Below are positions 52,173 to 61,707 of a stretch of DNA of 64,000 nucleotides, piece after piece; position 1 is the first letter of the stretch; each line of letters begins with the position of its first letter. The notes beneath the pieces were generated by a model. It saw only the letters and a program-made list of their open reading frames with translations. It did not search any database and was not told the origin of the DNA. The stretch comes from DASWOJ01 sp964250755 (GTDB lineage: Bacteria; Pseudomonadota; Alphaproteobacteria; Acetobacterales; Acetobacteraceae). The stretch lies in contig CAXUHB010000013.1 of NCBI GenBank assembly GCA_964250755.1, positions 36,505-100,504 of the forward strand, read 5' to 3'. The position numbers and the translations under genes were made by a program.

Positions 52173-52251
52173 GACCAGTGCGCAAGGAGGGGTGCATCGG
52201 GGCCGGTGCCCGCGTTTACCGCCTTGCCCAGTGGATGCTAGGCTCGCCTCT

Positions 52252-54366
52252 ATGACGATGCTGACAACGGCCGCCCTGCCCGACGACACCGACGCCGCCG
52301 CGGCCCTGGTCTCGCATCTGTTCGCCCCGGTGGCTTGCCGCGACGTGCTGGCTGCTGCGGAGCGGGCCGGGTTCCGCGCCGCGGACTACTGGAACGCGAA
52401 CCCGGACCTCCACGCGGCCTTCCGCACCGCGGACCGGGCCGCGCTTCACTTCCTGGCCGTGGCCAAGACCGAGCGCCGACGTTTTCCAATCGAGTTGGAC
52501 ATGGACGGCCTGCGCGCGCTGCACGCCCTGCCAGCCCGCGACCGCACCCAGGTTTCAGGCGTGCTGGCCGCCCTGGCCGATGCCTGCTTGGCCCGCGCCG
52601 ATGAGCCGTTCACCGACATGCTGGACCGCGTGTGGCCGCATCTGCCGGCGCTGCGCCGCCTTGGCGCGCATCCCTACGTGCTGGTCGGCGACAGCCATTC
52701 CATGCTCTACCGCCGCAGCGCGGCGTGGGACGGGACCTGGCTGCTGCCCCTGCACCTCTGCTGCACCGGCGGGTCCGCCATTGGCCTGATGAACCCGCTG
52801 TCCCGCTCCGGCTACCGCCTGCTGATCCAGTCCGCGCTGCAGGGGATCGGGCAGCGGGAGGACGCAGGGGATACCAAGGCCCGCCTGCCCCACCTCTTCC
52901 AGTTCGGCCAGGTGGACCTGGAGTTCGTGCATCCATTCCGTCGCCTTGCAGCCGGCCAGCACGGCTTTGCGCCTGCGGAGTTCGAGGAGTTCTGCCACCA
53001 CTCGGTCACTGCCTACATCGGCTTCCTGGCCGAGCTGTTCCCGCGGTCGCAGCGGCCCTTGGCGGACGTCCTGGCAGTCTTCCCGCCCGCGCTGTCCGAC
53101 GCGGCCCTGCAGTCCGGCTACGTCAACGGCCACGTCGCATTGCTGGAGGGCGAGCAGGACCTGGACGCCTTGGCTCGCCGCCTGCGCGGGCTGGAGTGGC
53201 CGGACCTGGCCTCCCGCACCCGGATGCACGCTGAGTACAACGCCACGCTCACGGCAGCCGCGGCAGAGGCGGGTTTCCATGTCGCGTCCGACTTCGCACA
53301 GCTTCTGGACGGGGACACGGTTGCCGCCCGGTTCACCGCCATCCAGGGCGGACGCGACCACCACCTGGACTTCGAGCCGACCGCGCCCGTGCTGAACTCG
53401 ACGCTGCAAGCCCTGGTCACCCGGGACCGCACGGTGCCATTGCCGAAGCCGGGTCGCAGGCCGGGAACATCGGTATTGGGCTGGGTCCGCCGCAAGCTTC
53501 AGGACCGCGCCGTCTCGTCCACAGCAGCCGGGATCAGCTTCGCCGACCTTAGCGAGGAGCTGGACCCCGCCCTGCTCCCCCCGCTCGACCGCCCCGGCGT
53601 GGACGACGCCCGCCTGACCCCGGAGCAGCGCAGTTGGCGCCGGGACGGCGTGCTGGTGCTGGAACGTTTCCTGCCGACTCCGCTGGTGGACGCCTACATC
53701 ACCCGCCGGATGCAGCACCCCGACCCCGCCGGCTGGAGCCTGCCGACCCCCTACCTGCATCTGCCGGAGCTGCGCGCCCTCGCCCTGTATCCCCCGCTGA
53801 TGGCGATGATGAAAAGCCTGATCGGGGAGCCGATGCTGCTGCACCTTGCCCTGACAGGCTGGCGCAGCACCCAGCGCGCCTGGCACCAGGACGACTACTT
53901 GAACCCGCCCTTCGTCGCCAACTGGTATGCCGCGGCCTGGATGGCCCTGGACGGCATCACCCCGGAGTGCGGCCCCTTCGAGTACTTGCCGGGATCGCAC
54001 CGCTGGCCCCTGCTGCGCCTGGAAAAGGTGAAGTCCTTCCTCACACCCCAGGAGCTGGCCCGGCGCGAGCCGGTATCCGGCAACAACGAGTGGCCCAAAT
54101 ACGCCGAACGCTTCGTGACGCCCGCCGTGGAGCAGCAGATCGCAGCATCCGGCCTGCAGCCCCGCTCCTTCCTGGGCCGCAAGGGCGACGTGATGATCTG
54201 GCATGGACGCCTGATGCACCAGGGGTCGGCTCCGTCGCACCCCGAGGCCGAACGGCGGTCGCTCATCACCCACTACTCCGGCATCAACCACCGCCCCGAC
54301 ATGCCGAACCGGGTCCGCGACCTGAGCGGCGCCGAATACGCCTATTTCGACCACCCGCTGCAGTGA
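52252..54366 (+). CDS. GDSHS-domain / phytanoyl-CoA dioxygenase-like fusion protein
   Basis: A 704-aa two-part protein. The N-terminal ~60 residues form a helical domain (FRAADYWNANPDLHAAF), followed by a possible SGNH-like region with VLVGDSHSML (G146-S150) and CCTGGSAIGLMNPL. From about residue 460 it is a PhyH-type Fe(II)/2-oxoglutarate dioxygenase: the metal motif H-x-D is in AWHQDDYLNPPF (H545), the distal histidine about H656 in WHGRLMHQGS, with an arginine in ERRSLITHYSG. Such an enzyme could hydroxylate a glycan or lipid held by the N-terminal half. The product is unknown; I do not know this fusion as a described family. Confidence 0.8.
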   Translation: MTMLTTAALPDDTDAAAALVSHLFAPVACRDVLAAAERAGFRAADYWNANPDLHAAFRTADRAALHFLAVAKTERRRFPIELDMDGLRALHALPARDRTQVSGVLAALADACLARADEPFTDMLDRVWPHLPALRRLGAHPYVLVGDSHSMLYRRSAAWDGTWLLPLHLCCTGGSAIGLMNPLSRSGYRLLIQSALQGIGQREDAGDTKARLPHLFQFGQVDLEFVHPFRRLAAGQHGFAPAEFEEFCHHSVTAYIGFLAELFPRSQRPLADVLAVFPPALSDAALQSGYVNGHVALLEGEQDLDALARRLRGLEWPDLASRTRMHAEYNATLTAAAAEAGFHVASDFAQLLDGDTVAARFTAIQGGRDHHLDFEPTAPVLNSTLQALVTRDRTVPLPKPGRRPGTSVLGWVRRKLQDRAVSSTAAGISFADLSEELDPALLPPLDRPGVDDARLTPEQRSWRRDGVLVLERFLPTPLVDAYITRRMQHPDPAGWSLPTPYLHLPELRALALYPPLMAMMKSLIGEPMLLHLALTGWRSTQRAWHQDDYLNPPFVANWYAAAWMALDGITPECGPFEYLPGSHRWPLLRLEKVKSFLTPQELARREPVSGNNEWPKYAERFVTPAVEQQIAASGLQPRSFLGRKGDVMIWHGRLMHQGSAPSHPEAERRSLITHYSGINHRPDMPNRVRDLSGAEYAYFDHPLQ

Positions 54367-54430
54367 CGCCTTGGCCGGGGGCGGTCCGCCACGCCCAGGA
54401 CAGCATTCAGCTTCCGATGCGTCCGTTGCC

Positions 54431-55591
54431 GTGAAGCAGCACAACCTTGGCCTCGATCTCGTCCGCTCCGCTGCCATCCTGTTGGTGCTCTACAGCCACA
54501 CCGAGGGTTGGTGGGTCCAGCCCAGCCCGGCAACCACCATCACCACGGCCTACGTCGGGCGCATCGGGGTGGAGCTGTTCTTCTCCCTCAGCGGGTTCCT
54601 GATCGGCGGCATCCTGCTGCGCGGGATCGGGGCCGGGTTCGGCCCCACCGCCCTGGTCCGGTTCTGGTCTCGGCGCTGGATGCGCACCCTGCCGGCCTAC
54701 TGGGTGATGCTGGGCCTGCTGGGCTGGCGCTTCGGCATGTTCGACTGGCGCAGCCCGCTGTTCCTGCAGAACTGGGTGCCGCGCCAGCTTTGGACGCCGC
54801 TGATGCCCCATGCGTGGTCCCTGGCGCTGGAGGAGTGGTTCTACCTGTTCGTGCCGGTGCTGCTGCTGGGCGCAGTGCAGGTGCTGGGGCGCGGGCGGCG
54901 TCACTGGGCGGTGCCGCTGGTATGCCTCGCGCTCGTGGCAGCTTGCAGCGCCGGCCGTGCAGCGGTGGAGACAGCGGCGCATCCGTTCTGGGGCCCGGAC
55001 CCAGGACTCAATCCGGTGCTGCGGCTGGACTGCGCGGCATGGGGGCTGCTGGCGGCGTGGCTCGTGCATCGGCGTCCGCTGGCAGCCGAGGCAGCGTGGG
55101 CGTTGGCCGCCGCGGGCACGGCGCTGCTGCTGCTCATGGGCTGGGTGTGGACCGGGGTGTTCACGCCGGAGCGGCTGGTGCCCTGGGGCTACCATATCTG
55201 GGGCGCCGCCTGGAAACCTCTGCATCCCGCGCTGGAGGAGTTGGGGACCGCCTGCCTCGTCCTGGCCCTGCACCGCCTGTTGCCGGGCAGCCCAGCAACG
55301 CAGGAAGGATCGACGCCGAAAGGCATGCTGGCCTGGTCGGCAGGCAGCCTGGCGGCGCTGTCCTACGCGCTGTATCTGGTCCACATTCCCGTCCTGTATC
55401 TCCTGCGCGGGGCCGGGCTGGACGACGCTGCCGGCTGGGAGGCCCAGGCGGCGGTGGCAGCCGCGATCCTGTTTGCCGCGCTGGCTCTCCGCTGGGGGGT
55501 CGAGCGTCCGGCGCTTGCACTCAGGGAGCGGCTGGCGCCGGAACGGCCCGTGCCGGTCGCGCCGGCAGCTATCCCGGCTGGGCTGCGGTAG
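54431..55591 (+). CDS. Acyltransferase-3 (OafA/YrhL-like) membrane protein
   Basis: About 386 aa with 10 or so membrane helices. The family pattern is HNLGLDLVRSAAILLVLYSHTEGWW (the histidine in YSH is catalytic in relatives), then ELFFSLSGFLIGGILLR, RFWSRRWMRTLPAYWV and HAWSLALEEWFYLFVPVLLL. Such proteins O-acylate surface polysaccharides. The start is uncertain: GTG at 54431 fits the family length, and a TTG at 54371 is also in frame. Its 3' end overlaps the convergent YfhO-like gene by 23 bases. Confidence 0.86.
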   Translation: MKQHNLGLDLVRSAAILLVLYSHTEGWWVQPSPATTITTAYVGRIGVELFFSLSGFLIGGILLRGIGAGFGPTALVRFWSRRWMRTLPAYWVMLGLLGWRFGMFDWRSPLFLQNWVPRQLWTPLMPHAWSLALEEWFYLFVPVLLLGAVQVLGRGRRHWAVPLVCLALVAACSAGRAAVETAAHPFWGPDPGLNPVLRLDCAAWGLLAAWLVHRRPLAAEAAWALAAAGTALLLLMGWVWTGVFTPERLVPWGYHIWGAAWKPLHPALEELGTACLVLALHRLLPGSPATQEGSTPKGMLAWSAGSLAALSYALYLVHIPVLYLLRGAGLDDAAGWEAQAAVAAAILFAALALRWGVERPALALRERLAPERPVPVAPAAIPAGLR

Positions 55592-58208
55592 CCGTTTCCC
55601 GGGGCAGGGTCATGCTCCGCACCCGTGGCCATATCCGGTGCCAGGGCAGCAGCCCAGCCGCGCCCAGCGCCAGCATCGCAGCGAAGGCCGGCAAGCCCGG
55701 CGGGCTGTAGGCGAATCTGACCCGGCTGTCCCCGCCCGGCAGCCCAACCGCCTGGAACAAGGGACCCGCGGGCGCCACCTCCACCGCTTTTCCGTTCACC
55801 CGGGCGCGCCAGCCCGGCATCATCAGTTCCCGCCGTATCAACGTGGCCGGGCCGTTGCACCGGGCCACCACCGCCGTGCGGCTCTGCGGCGCCAGCGTGC
55901 AGGGGCCACCCTCCACCGAAAGGTAGGACGCGGGGTCCGGCACCTCGTAGATGGACAAGATGGCGTCGGAGTAGGCGAGAACCGGCCCGGCCATGGGCGC
56001 GCGGAAGTGCATCACCAAGTCAGGCACAGGCCGGTCCGCGCCGGCATGGTGCCAGACCGCGACGGGATGCCCCCCCAGGTGCCGCAGCGTCCAGTCCAGC
56101 CGCCCAACGGTGGCCACGGGCTGGCTCAGCCAGATCGCAAGGGGCGCGTTGTCGGCGGCGCCGTCCAGCAAGCCCTGCCCTCGCCCGCACGCGCCCACGC
56201 CGCAGACCTCCAGTTCCAGCAGCCCCGTCGCCTGCCCGGCGAAAGTGCCGATCCTGACTGCCGCCCCCGCAACCGTGCCCGGTTCCACTACCATATGGCC
56301 GGACAAGGGCTGGCCTGGTTTCAAAGTGAGCGCAGTGGCTGGTCCAAGGGCCGCGCCAGGCGGTGCCGGGTCGAAGGGGCTTGGTCCCGCCGGCGCAAGC
56401 ACGTAGCGCACGCCCAGGCCGGCATAGGCGCGCAGGCGGTCGGCCAGAAGCTCGGCATTCGTCGGCTGGCCCGGTTGGTCAGGCGGGAAGTTGCCCGTGA
56501 ACAGCACGGGGTCTGCGCCGGGTCGAAGGTTGGCCCGCACCCAGTCCGCCCACGCCATTGGGGCCGGCAGGTAGTTGTGGTTCACTGACGCAATCCCGAA
56601 CAGCGCGCCGTAGTTCGGCTGCATCGGCCCAAGCGTCGCAACCCGCTGCAGCCCGATGTTGTCCTGCAGGAACTGGATCGCTGGCCAGTCCAGCGTGGGA
56701 TTGCGGTGCCCGCCCAACAGCGGCATGGCAGCCAGCAGAGCCATGTCCGCGACCAGGACGGCGGCGCGCACCGTGCGGCGCGGCCGGGCGAAGGCCAGCA
56801 CGGCCGCCAGCAGCGACGCGGCGCCCCAGGACAGCGACCCGGCCAGCCAGGCCGGCGCATCCGGCACCTGCCGCACCAAGGGCCAGGCCGCCCAGCCCGC
56901 GGCCAAGGACGCCGCCAGCAGCGCGGCGCCGATGGTCTGGATGCGCCGAGGCTGCCACGCCGCATCCAGGGCATAGGCCGCCAGGATGCAGCAGGGCAGT
57001 TGCCACGCGGCCTCGGCATAGCGGAACACCTGCATCTGCTCCTGGAACGGCACGATGCGGAAGAGTGCCGCCGCGCCAGGCACGCCACTCAGCCGGGCTA
57101 GGAACAGCGCAACCCAGCCCAGCAGGACCAAGCGAAGCACCCGGTCCCGCCCTGGGGCCAGCGCTCCAGCCACTGCCGCCAGCGCCAACGCCATGCCGAG
57201 GTATCCGCCTGCCCGCCCCCACAGATGAACCAGCAAGCCCGAGGGGTCCTGGGATGATAGCCCCGCCGGCAAGCCCAGGGCATAGGGCGTCAACAGCAAG
57301 GCGGCGCCGGGCAGCGGAATGGACAAGCGCCCCATGTCCATGCCGTCCCGCACTCCCAGGCCGGCATCGGGCAAGTAGGCCAGGAACGGCCCCAGCAACG
57401 GTGCCGTCAGCAGCAGCCCAACGATGCCCCCCGCTGCAACGCGCACGGCGAACCGCAGGCGGGCGCCTGGCGGCGCGTCCGGCATCGTCAGGGCGCGAAG
57501 GGCGGCCCACAGCAGCGCGAACAAGCCATTCAGGTAGGCCGTCTCGGGGAACCCGGCGTAAAGCGACAGCGCCACGGACAGCGCTGTCAGCCGCCATCCC
57601 GCGCCGGCGCCGGCCAGCGCCACCGCCCTCGCGCGCTCCAGTCCTAGAAGGAACAGCGGGAGGAACGCGACCGGCATGGACGAGGGCGGCCCCATCCAGG
57701 AGAAGCAGGCGCAAAGCTGGAAGCACAGCGCCCCCGTGACGGCCCCCAGGGGCGGCGAACCCACGCGCAGCAGGAAGCGCCACATCGCCAGCCCACCGGT
57801 CCATTGCAGGGCCAATCCCAGCAGGGCCGTGCCGCCCGGCAGACCCAGGAGCAGAATGTAGGGCAGGAACAGGGCGGAGGACTGCATTTCCGCCGCCAAC
57901 GGCATCCCGATCCCGGTGTGGGGATCCCACCACGGAACCTGGCCCGCCATCCACAGCCGGGCGGCCAGGCCACCCAGCGCCTGTGTGGTCCAGCCGGCGT
58001 TCAGGTCCAGGAAGCCGGGCAGCCCCGGCGCAGGCGGCCCGCCACCGGGCAGGGTGAGCGCCGACGCGGCCCATATCGGACTGTCCCGCAAGCCGGCGGC
58101 CCAAAAGGGCAGGCGCACCAGCAGCGGCAGCAGCAGAATCGCCAAGACCGGCAGGGCACCGGGCCGAAGCCGCCATATGATGGACCTGATCCGCGAGCGG
58201 GTCGTCAA
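55569..58208 (-). CDS. YfhO-like large membrane protein
   Basis: An 879-aa polytopic protein. Roughly 12-13 hydrophobic segments fill residues ~20-520 (e.g. LPVLAILLLPLLVRLPFWAAGL), followed by a ~300-residue soluble region and a final helix near the C-terminus (LPAFAAMLALGAAGLLPW). The early DLNAGW...VPWWDPHTGIGMPL and the late MMPGWRARVNGKAVEVAPA are typical of YfhO/DUF-type GT-C-like membrane proteins that glycosylate lipid-linked polymers. It starts at TTG overlapping the xth stop (TTGA), the same coupling geometry as ATGA. No donor or acceptor can be named. Confidence 0.82.
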   Translation of the reverse strand: MTTRSRIRSIIWRLRPGALPVLAILLLPLLVRLPFWAAGLRDSPIWAASALTLPGGGPPAPGLPGFLDLNAGWTTQALGGLAARLWMAGQVPWWDPHTGIGMPLAAEMQSSALFLPYILLLGLPGGTALLGLALQWTGGLAMWRFLLRVGSPPLGAVTGALCFQLCACFSWMGPPSSMPVAFLPLFLLGLERARAVALAGAGAGWRLTALSVALSLYAGFPETAYLNGLFALLWAALRALTMPDAPPGARLRFAVRVAAGGIVGLLLTAPLLGPFLAYLPDAGLGVRDGMDMGRLSIPLPGAALLLTPYALGLPAGLSSQDPSGLLVHLWGRAGGYLGMALALAAVAGALAPGRDRVLRLVLLGWVALFLARLSGVPGAAALFRIVPFQEQMQVFRYAEAAWQLPCCILAAYALDAAWQPRRIQTIGAALLAASLAAGWAAWPLVRQVPDAPAWLAGSLSWGAASLLAAVLAFARPRRTVRAAVLVADMALLAAMPLLGGHRNPTLDWPAIQFLQDNIGLQRVATLGPMQPNYGALFGIASVNHNYLPAPMAWADWVRANLRPGADPVLFTGNFPPDQPGQPTNAELLADRLRAYAGLGVRYVLAPAGPSPFDPAPPGAALGPATALTLKPGQPLSGHMVVEPGTVAGAAVRIGTFAGQATGLLELEVCGVGACGRGQGLLDGAADNAPLAIWLSQPVATVGRLDWTLRHLGGHPVAVWHHAGADRPVPDLVMHFRAPMAGPVLAYSDAILSIYEVPDPASYLSVEGGPCTLAPQSRTAVVARCNGPATLIRRELMMPGWRARVNGKAVEVAPAGPLFQAVGLPGGDSRVRFAYSPPGLPAFAAMLALGAAGLLPWHRIWPRVRSMTLPRETATAAQPG

Positions 58209-59008
58209 ACCTCGACCTCGACGCAGACCGGGACGTGGTCCGACGTGCGCTCCCAATCCCGTGCCGCCGTCAGCACCGTGCTGCCCCGCAGCCCCCCGGC
58301 CAGGTCGTGCGACACCCACACATGGTCCAGCCGCCGCCCGCGGTTGGCCACGCGCCAGTCCTGGTTACGGTAGCTCCACCAGGTATAAAGCTTCTGGTCA
58401 TGTGGCACGAACCGCCGCATCGCATCCGTCCAGCCCGTCGCCATCCAGCTCGCCATCGCCTCCACTTCAACGGGCGTGTGGCTGACCACATCCAGCAGTT
58501 GCCGGTGGCTCCACACGTCATGCTCCAGCGGCGCGATGTTCAGGTCGCCCACCAGGACGTTGCGCGCCGGCGGATGCGCCGTAAAATGGTCCGTGACCTG
58601 CTGCACGAAGGCCAGCTTGTGCGCGAATTTCGGGTTTTCCGCGGGGTCCGGCACGTCTCCACCGGCCGGGACGTAGAAGTTGTGCAGCACCACCGGGCCG
58701 CCCGGCACATCCAGGTCCACCGCCAGGTGCCGGCAGTCCCCCCGCTCGCACCAGTCCGGCGACCCCTCGTCCAGCCGCAGCGGCAACCGCGACAGGACCG
58801 CCACCCCGTTGTATCCCTTCATGCCCCGGCGCGCGACGTGCGGCAGGCCCAGCCGGGCCGGCGCGTCGTCCGGGAACAGCGGGTCCGGCACCTTCGTCTC
58901 CTGCAGGCACACCACGTCCGGCCGCAGTTCCTCTACCAGCCGCTCCAGCAGGGACAGCCGCAGGCGGAGGGAGTTGATGTTCCAGGTGACGATGCGGAGC
59001 GCGGTCAT
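58205..59008 (-). CDS. xth: Exodeoxyribonuclease III
   Basis: AP endonuclease/3'-5' exonuclease of base excision repair, 267 aa. It has RIVTWNINSLRLRL, the metal-binding glutamate in VVCLQETKVPD, the active-site NVLVGDLNIAP and the terminal RTSDHVPVCVEV with the catalytic Asp-His. The ATG at 59008 opens the domain. It is co-directional and coupled with the YfhO-like gene, an unexpected partner. Confidence 0.96.
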   Translation of the reverse strand: MTALRIVTWNINSLRLRLSLLERLVEELRPDVVCLQETKVPDPLFPDDAPARLGLPHVARRGMKGYNGVAVLSRLPLRLDEGSPDWCERGDCRHLAVDLDVPGGPVVLHNFYVPAGGDVPDPAENPKFAHKLAFVQQVTDHFTAHPPARNVLVGDLNIAPLEHDVWSHRQLLDVVSHTPVEVEAMASWMATGWTDAMRRFVPHDQKLYTWWSYRNQDWRVANRGRRLDHVWVSHDLAGGLRGSTVLTAARDWERTSDHVPVCVEVEV

Positions 59009-59161
59009 GCCGCCGGGCATGGCGCGTGCAAGGCAGCTTGGCAAGGGCGCATGGGAAGGCTGCCCCAGCCTCCTCCAAGCCTGGGCCAGATGAGATGCAG
59101 GAGCCGCGGTGCGGACGCCTGAAGGCGGCGACTCTCCGCCGCAGTGTCGTGTGGTCTCCGG

Positions 59162-60304
59162 CTAACCCCGCTCCGCCTGCCGCTTATCCGCCGCCCGCAA
59201 CAGGAACTCCCGGCCCACCTTCACCCGGGCCTCCCCGTCATAGGCCACGATGTCCGCCGTCGCATACGTCTCGTGCCAGTCGTCCGGGATGAAGCTGCCC
59301 GTGCCCACCACGTCTATCGGCGCCCGCGTGTCCGCCATCACCCGGCACTTCTCCACCCCGAACCCCGACGACACCACGATGCGCACTCGCGGGAACCCAC
59401 CTTCGTCCAGGGCCTCCCGCATCCGCCAGATCGCAGCCGCCGACACCCCGGTGCCAACCAGGTGCCGCAGCTCGGCATCCGAGCGGTAGCGCCGTATGGC
59501 GCCGGGCGCACGGCGGTCCAGCACGGCATAGCTGCTGGCGGGGTCCAACCCCTCCAGGTAGCGCCCGCCATGGGTGTCCAGCCGCACAGAGAGCCGGCCC
59601 TCCTCGGCCAGGTTCGCGAACGCCCGGCACACCGCCAAGCCGTCCGTCACCTCGGCACCGAAGAAGTCCGTCAGCACCGTCAGGTCAACGTCCGGGCAGG
59701 CCTCCCGGAACATCTCCGCTGCCCGCACGGTGCTTCCGGCATAGCCGATCAGCGCATGGGGCATCGTTCCCACCCCGCGCAGTCCGCCGACATAGGGTGC
59801 TGCCAGGTCCGTGCTGGCGCCCGTGAAACCCCGTGCGCCTTCTGCCTGCGCCGCCCGGCTGCCGACCCCGGCGGCATACGCCATCAGTTCCTGCATCTCC
59901 GCCCCGGCGCAATGCCGGGCATCCATCGCCAGGAACGGAACTCCCGGCAGCGCCATGCACATCTGATAGGCGTTGTGCGCCGCAACGCACGCCGCGCCGA
60001 GCTTTTGCAGGAACAGAGTCTCCAGATCCGCCAGCGCGAGGAAGCTGCCGGTGATGTATGCGATAGGTTCGCCCGCCCCGACCCAGGTGCCCTCGGGGTG
60101 CACGACGTCGAAGGTGAACCGCACGTTGCGCGATGCCGCGACCTCCCGCAGCCAGTCCAGCATCTTGCCTGGCGCCGATACGACGGGACGGCGGAGGAAC
60201 ACGGCATACGTCACGGTGCGGTCGCCGAAGTGCCCGACGACCTCCCGCGTCCGGTTGAAGTAGGCGTCCGTGCGCCGGCCGATGTCGGCATCCACGCCGG
60301 TCAT
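59162..60304 (-). CDS. pncB: Nicotinate phosphoribosyltransferase
   Basis: Converts nicotinate and PRPP to nicotinate mononucleotide in NAD salvage, 380 aa. It has an N-terminal RRTDAYFNRTREVV, a central FLAMDARHCAGAEMQELMAYAAGVGSRAAQ region and the phosphate-binding LDTHGG and VVSSGFGVEK segments. It reads more like the archaeal/alphaproteobacterial short type than E. coli PncB. The ATG overlaps the stop of the DAHP synthase gene by four bases. Confidence 0.9.
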   Translation of the reverse strand: MTGVDADIGRRTDAYFNRTREVVGHFGDRTVTYAVFLRRPVVSAPGKMLDWLREVAASRNVRFTFDVVHPEGTWVGAGEPIAYITGSFLALADLETLFLQKLGAACVAAHNAYQMCMALPGVPFLAMDARHCAGAEMQELMAYAAGVGSRAAQAEGARGFTGASTDLAAPYVGGLRGVGTMPHALIGYAGSTVRAAEMFREACPDVDLTVLTDFFGAEVTDGLAVCRAFANLAEEGRLSVRLDTHGGRYLEGLDPASSYAVLDRRAPGAIRRYRSDAELRHLVGTGVSAAAIWRMREALDEGGFPRVRIVVSSGFGVEKCRVMADTRAPIDVVGTGSFIPDDWHETYATADIVAYDGEARVKVGREFLLRAADKRQAERG

Positions 60305-61707
60305 GCCGCCGTTCCCCGCCTCCGGCGCTTCAGCTCCTCCGCGACCAGGAATGCCAGTTCCAGCGACTGCTCGGCATTCAATCGAGGGTCGCAGAACGTC
60401 TCGTAGCGCGCACCCAGGTCGGCCTCCGTCAACTGGTGCGCGCCTCCGACGCATTCAGTCACGTCCTGCCCGGTCATCTCGATATGCACCCCGCCCGCCC
60501 ATGTGCCCGCCGCAGCGTGCGCGTCGAAGAAGCCGCTTACCTCCTGCAGGATGCTCTCGAAGCTGCGGGTCTTCACCTGCACCTCGTTGCCGCGGGTGCT
60601 GATGGTGTTGCCGTGCATCGGGTCGCACAGCCACACCACCGTTCGCCCGGCCCGCCGCACCGCGTCCAGCAGGGGCGGCAGCCGGTCCGCCACCTTGTCC
60701 GCCCCCATCCGGCTGATCAGCGTCAGGCGGCCCGGCTCATCCGCCGGGTTCAGCACCTCGATCAAACGTAGCAGGTCGTCCGCCGTGCTGGTCGGTCCCA
60801 CCTTCAGGCCGACCGGGTTCCGCACCCCGCGCAGGAACTCGACATGCGCCCCGTCGGCCTGCCGCGTGCGGTCGCCGATCCACAGGAAGTGCGCGCTGCA
60901 GGCATAGGGGTCGCCGCTGGTGCTGTCGGTGCGCGTCAGCGCCTGCTCATACGGCAGCAGCAGCGCCTCGTGGCTGGTGTAGAACTCGGTCTCCCGGATT
61001 TGCGGCGTGTTGGCGCTGCCCATCCCGCACGCGCCCATGAAGGCCAGCGTCTCGTCGATCCGCGCCGCCAAGTCCTGATACCGCGCTGCCAGCGGGGACC
61101 GCGCCGCGAAGTCCAGGTTCCAGCGATGCACTTGGTGCAGGTCGGCGTAGCCGCCGCCCGCAAACGCCCGCAGCAGGTTGAGCGTCCCCGCGGACTGGAA
61201 ATACCCGGTCTCCATACGCCCGGGATCGGGCACCCGGTCCGCCGCCGTGAAGGCCGGGCCGTTGATGATGTCGCCCCGGTAGGACGGCAGGCTCTCGCCA
61301 TCCACCGTCTCCATGTCCGACGACCGCGGCTTGGCATACTGCCCGGCCATCCGCCCCATCTTCACCACCGGCACCCCGGCGCCGAACGTCAGCACCACTG
61401 CCATCTGCAGCAGCACCCGAAAGGTGTCGCGTATGGCGTTGGCATTGAAGCTGCCGAAGCTCTCCGCACAGTCCCCGCCTTGCAGCACGAACGCTTGCCC
61501 CTGGGCCGCCAGCGCCAGCGCAGCCTGCAGCCGCCGCGCCTCGCCGGCGAACACCAGCGGCGGATAGCCGGACAGGCGCTGCTCCATCGCAAGCAGGGCG
61601 GCCAGGTCCGGATACGCCGGGCTTTGCCGCACCGTCCGCGTCCGCCAGCTTGCGGGGGTCCAGCCATCCGCCCACCGGCTGCTGATTCCGCTGATCCCGT
61701 CCATCAT
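60301..61707 (-). CDS. Class II 3-deoxy-7-phosphoheptulonate (DAHP) synthase
   Basis: First enzyme of the shikimate pathway (PEP plus erythrose-4-phosphate), 468 aa. Plant/actinobacterial class II features: FVLQGGDCAESFGSFNANAIRD with the metal cysteine, VVKMGRMAGQYAKPRS, GSANTPQIRETEFYTSHEAL, WIGDRTRQADGAHVEFLRGVRNPVG and DPMHGNT. Erythrose-4-phosphate would come from the transketolase/transaldolase in the same window. The first of two adjacent ATGs is used (61707). It forms an operon with pncB. Confidence 0.96.
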   Translation of the reverse strand: MMDGISGISSRWADGWTPASWRTRTVRQSPAYPDLAALLAMEQRLSGYPPLVFAGEARRLQAALALAAQGQAFVLQGGDCAESFGSFNANAIRDTFRVLLQMAVVLTFGAGVPVVKMGRMAGQYAKPRSSDMETVDGESLPSYRGDIINGPAFTAADRVPDPGRMETGYFQSAGTLNLLRAFAGGGYADLHQVHRWNLDFAARSPLAARYQDLAARIDETLAFMGACGMGSANTPQIRETEFYTSHEALLLPYEQALTRTDSTSGDPYACSAHFLWIGDRTRQADGAHVEFLRGVRNPVGLKVGPTSTADDLLRLIEVLNPADEPGRLTLISRMGADKVADRLPPLLDAVRRAGRTVVWLCDPMHGNTISTRGNEVQVKTRSFESILQEVSGFFDAHAAAGTWAGGVHIEMTGQDVTECVGGAHQLTEADLGARYETFCDPRLNAEQSLELAFLVAEELKRRRRGTAA

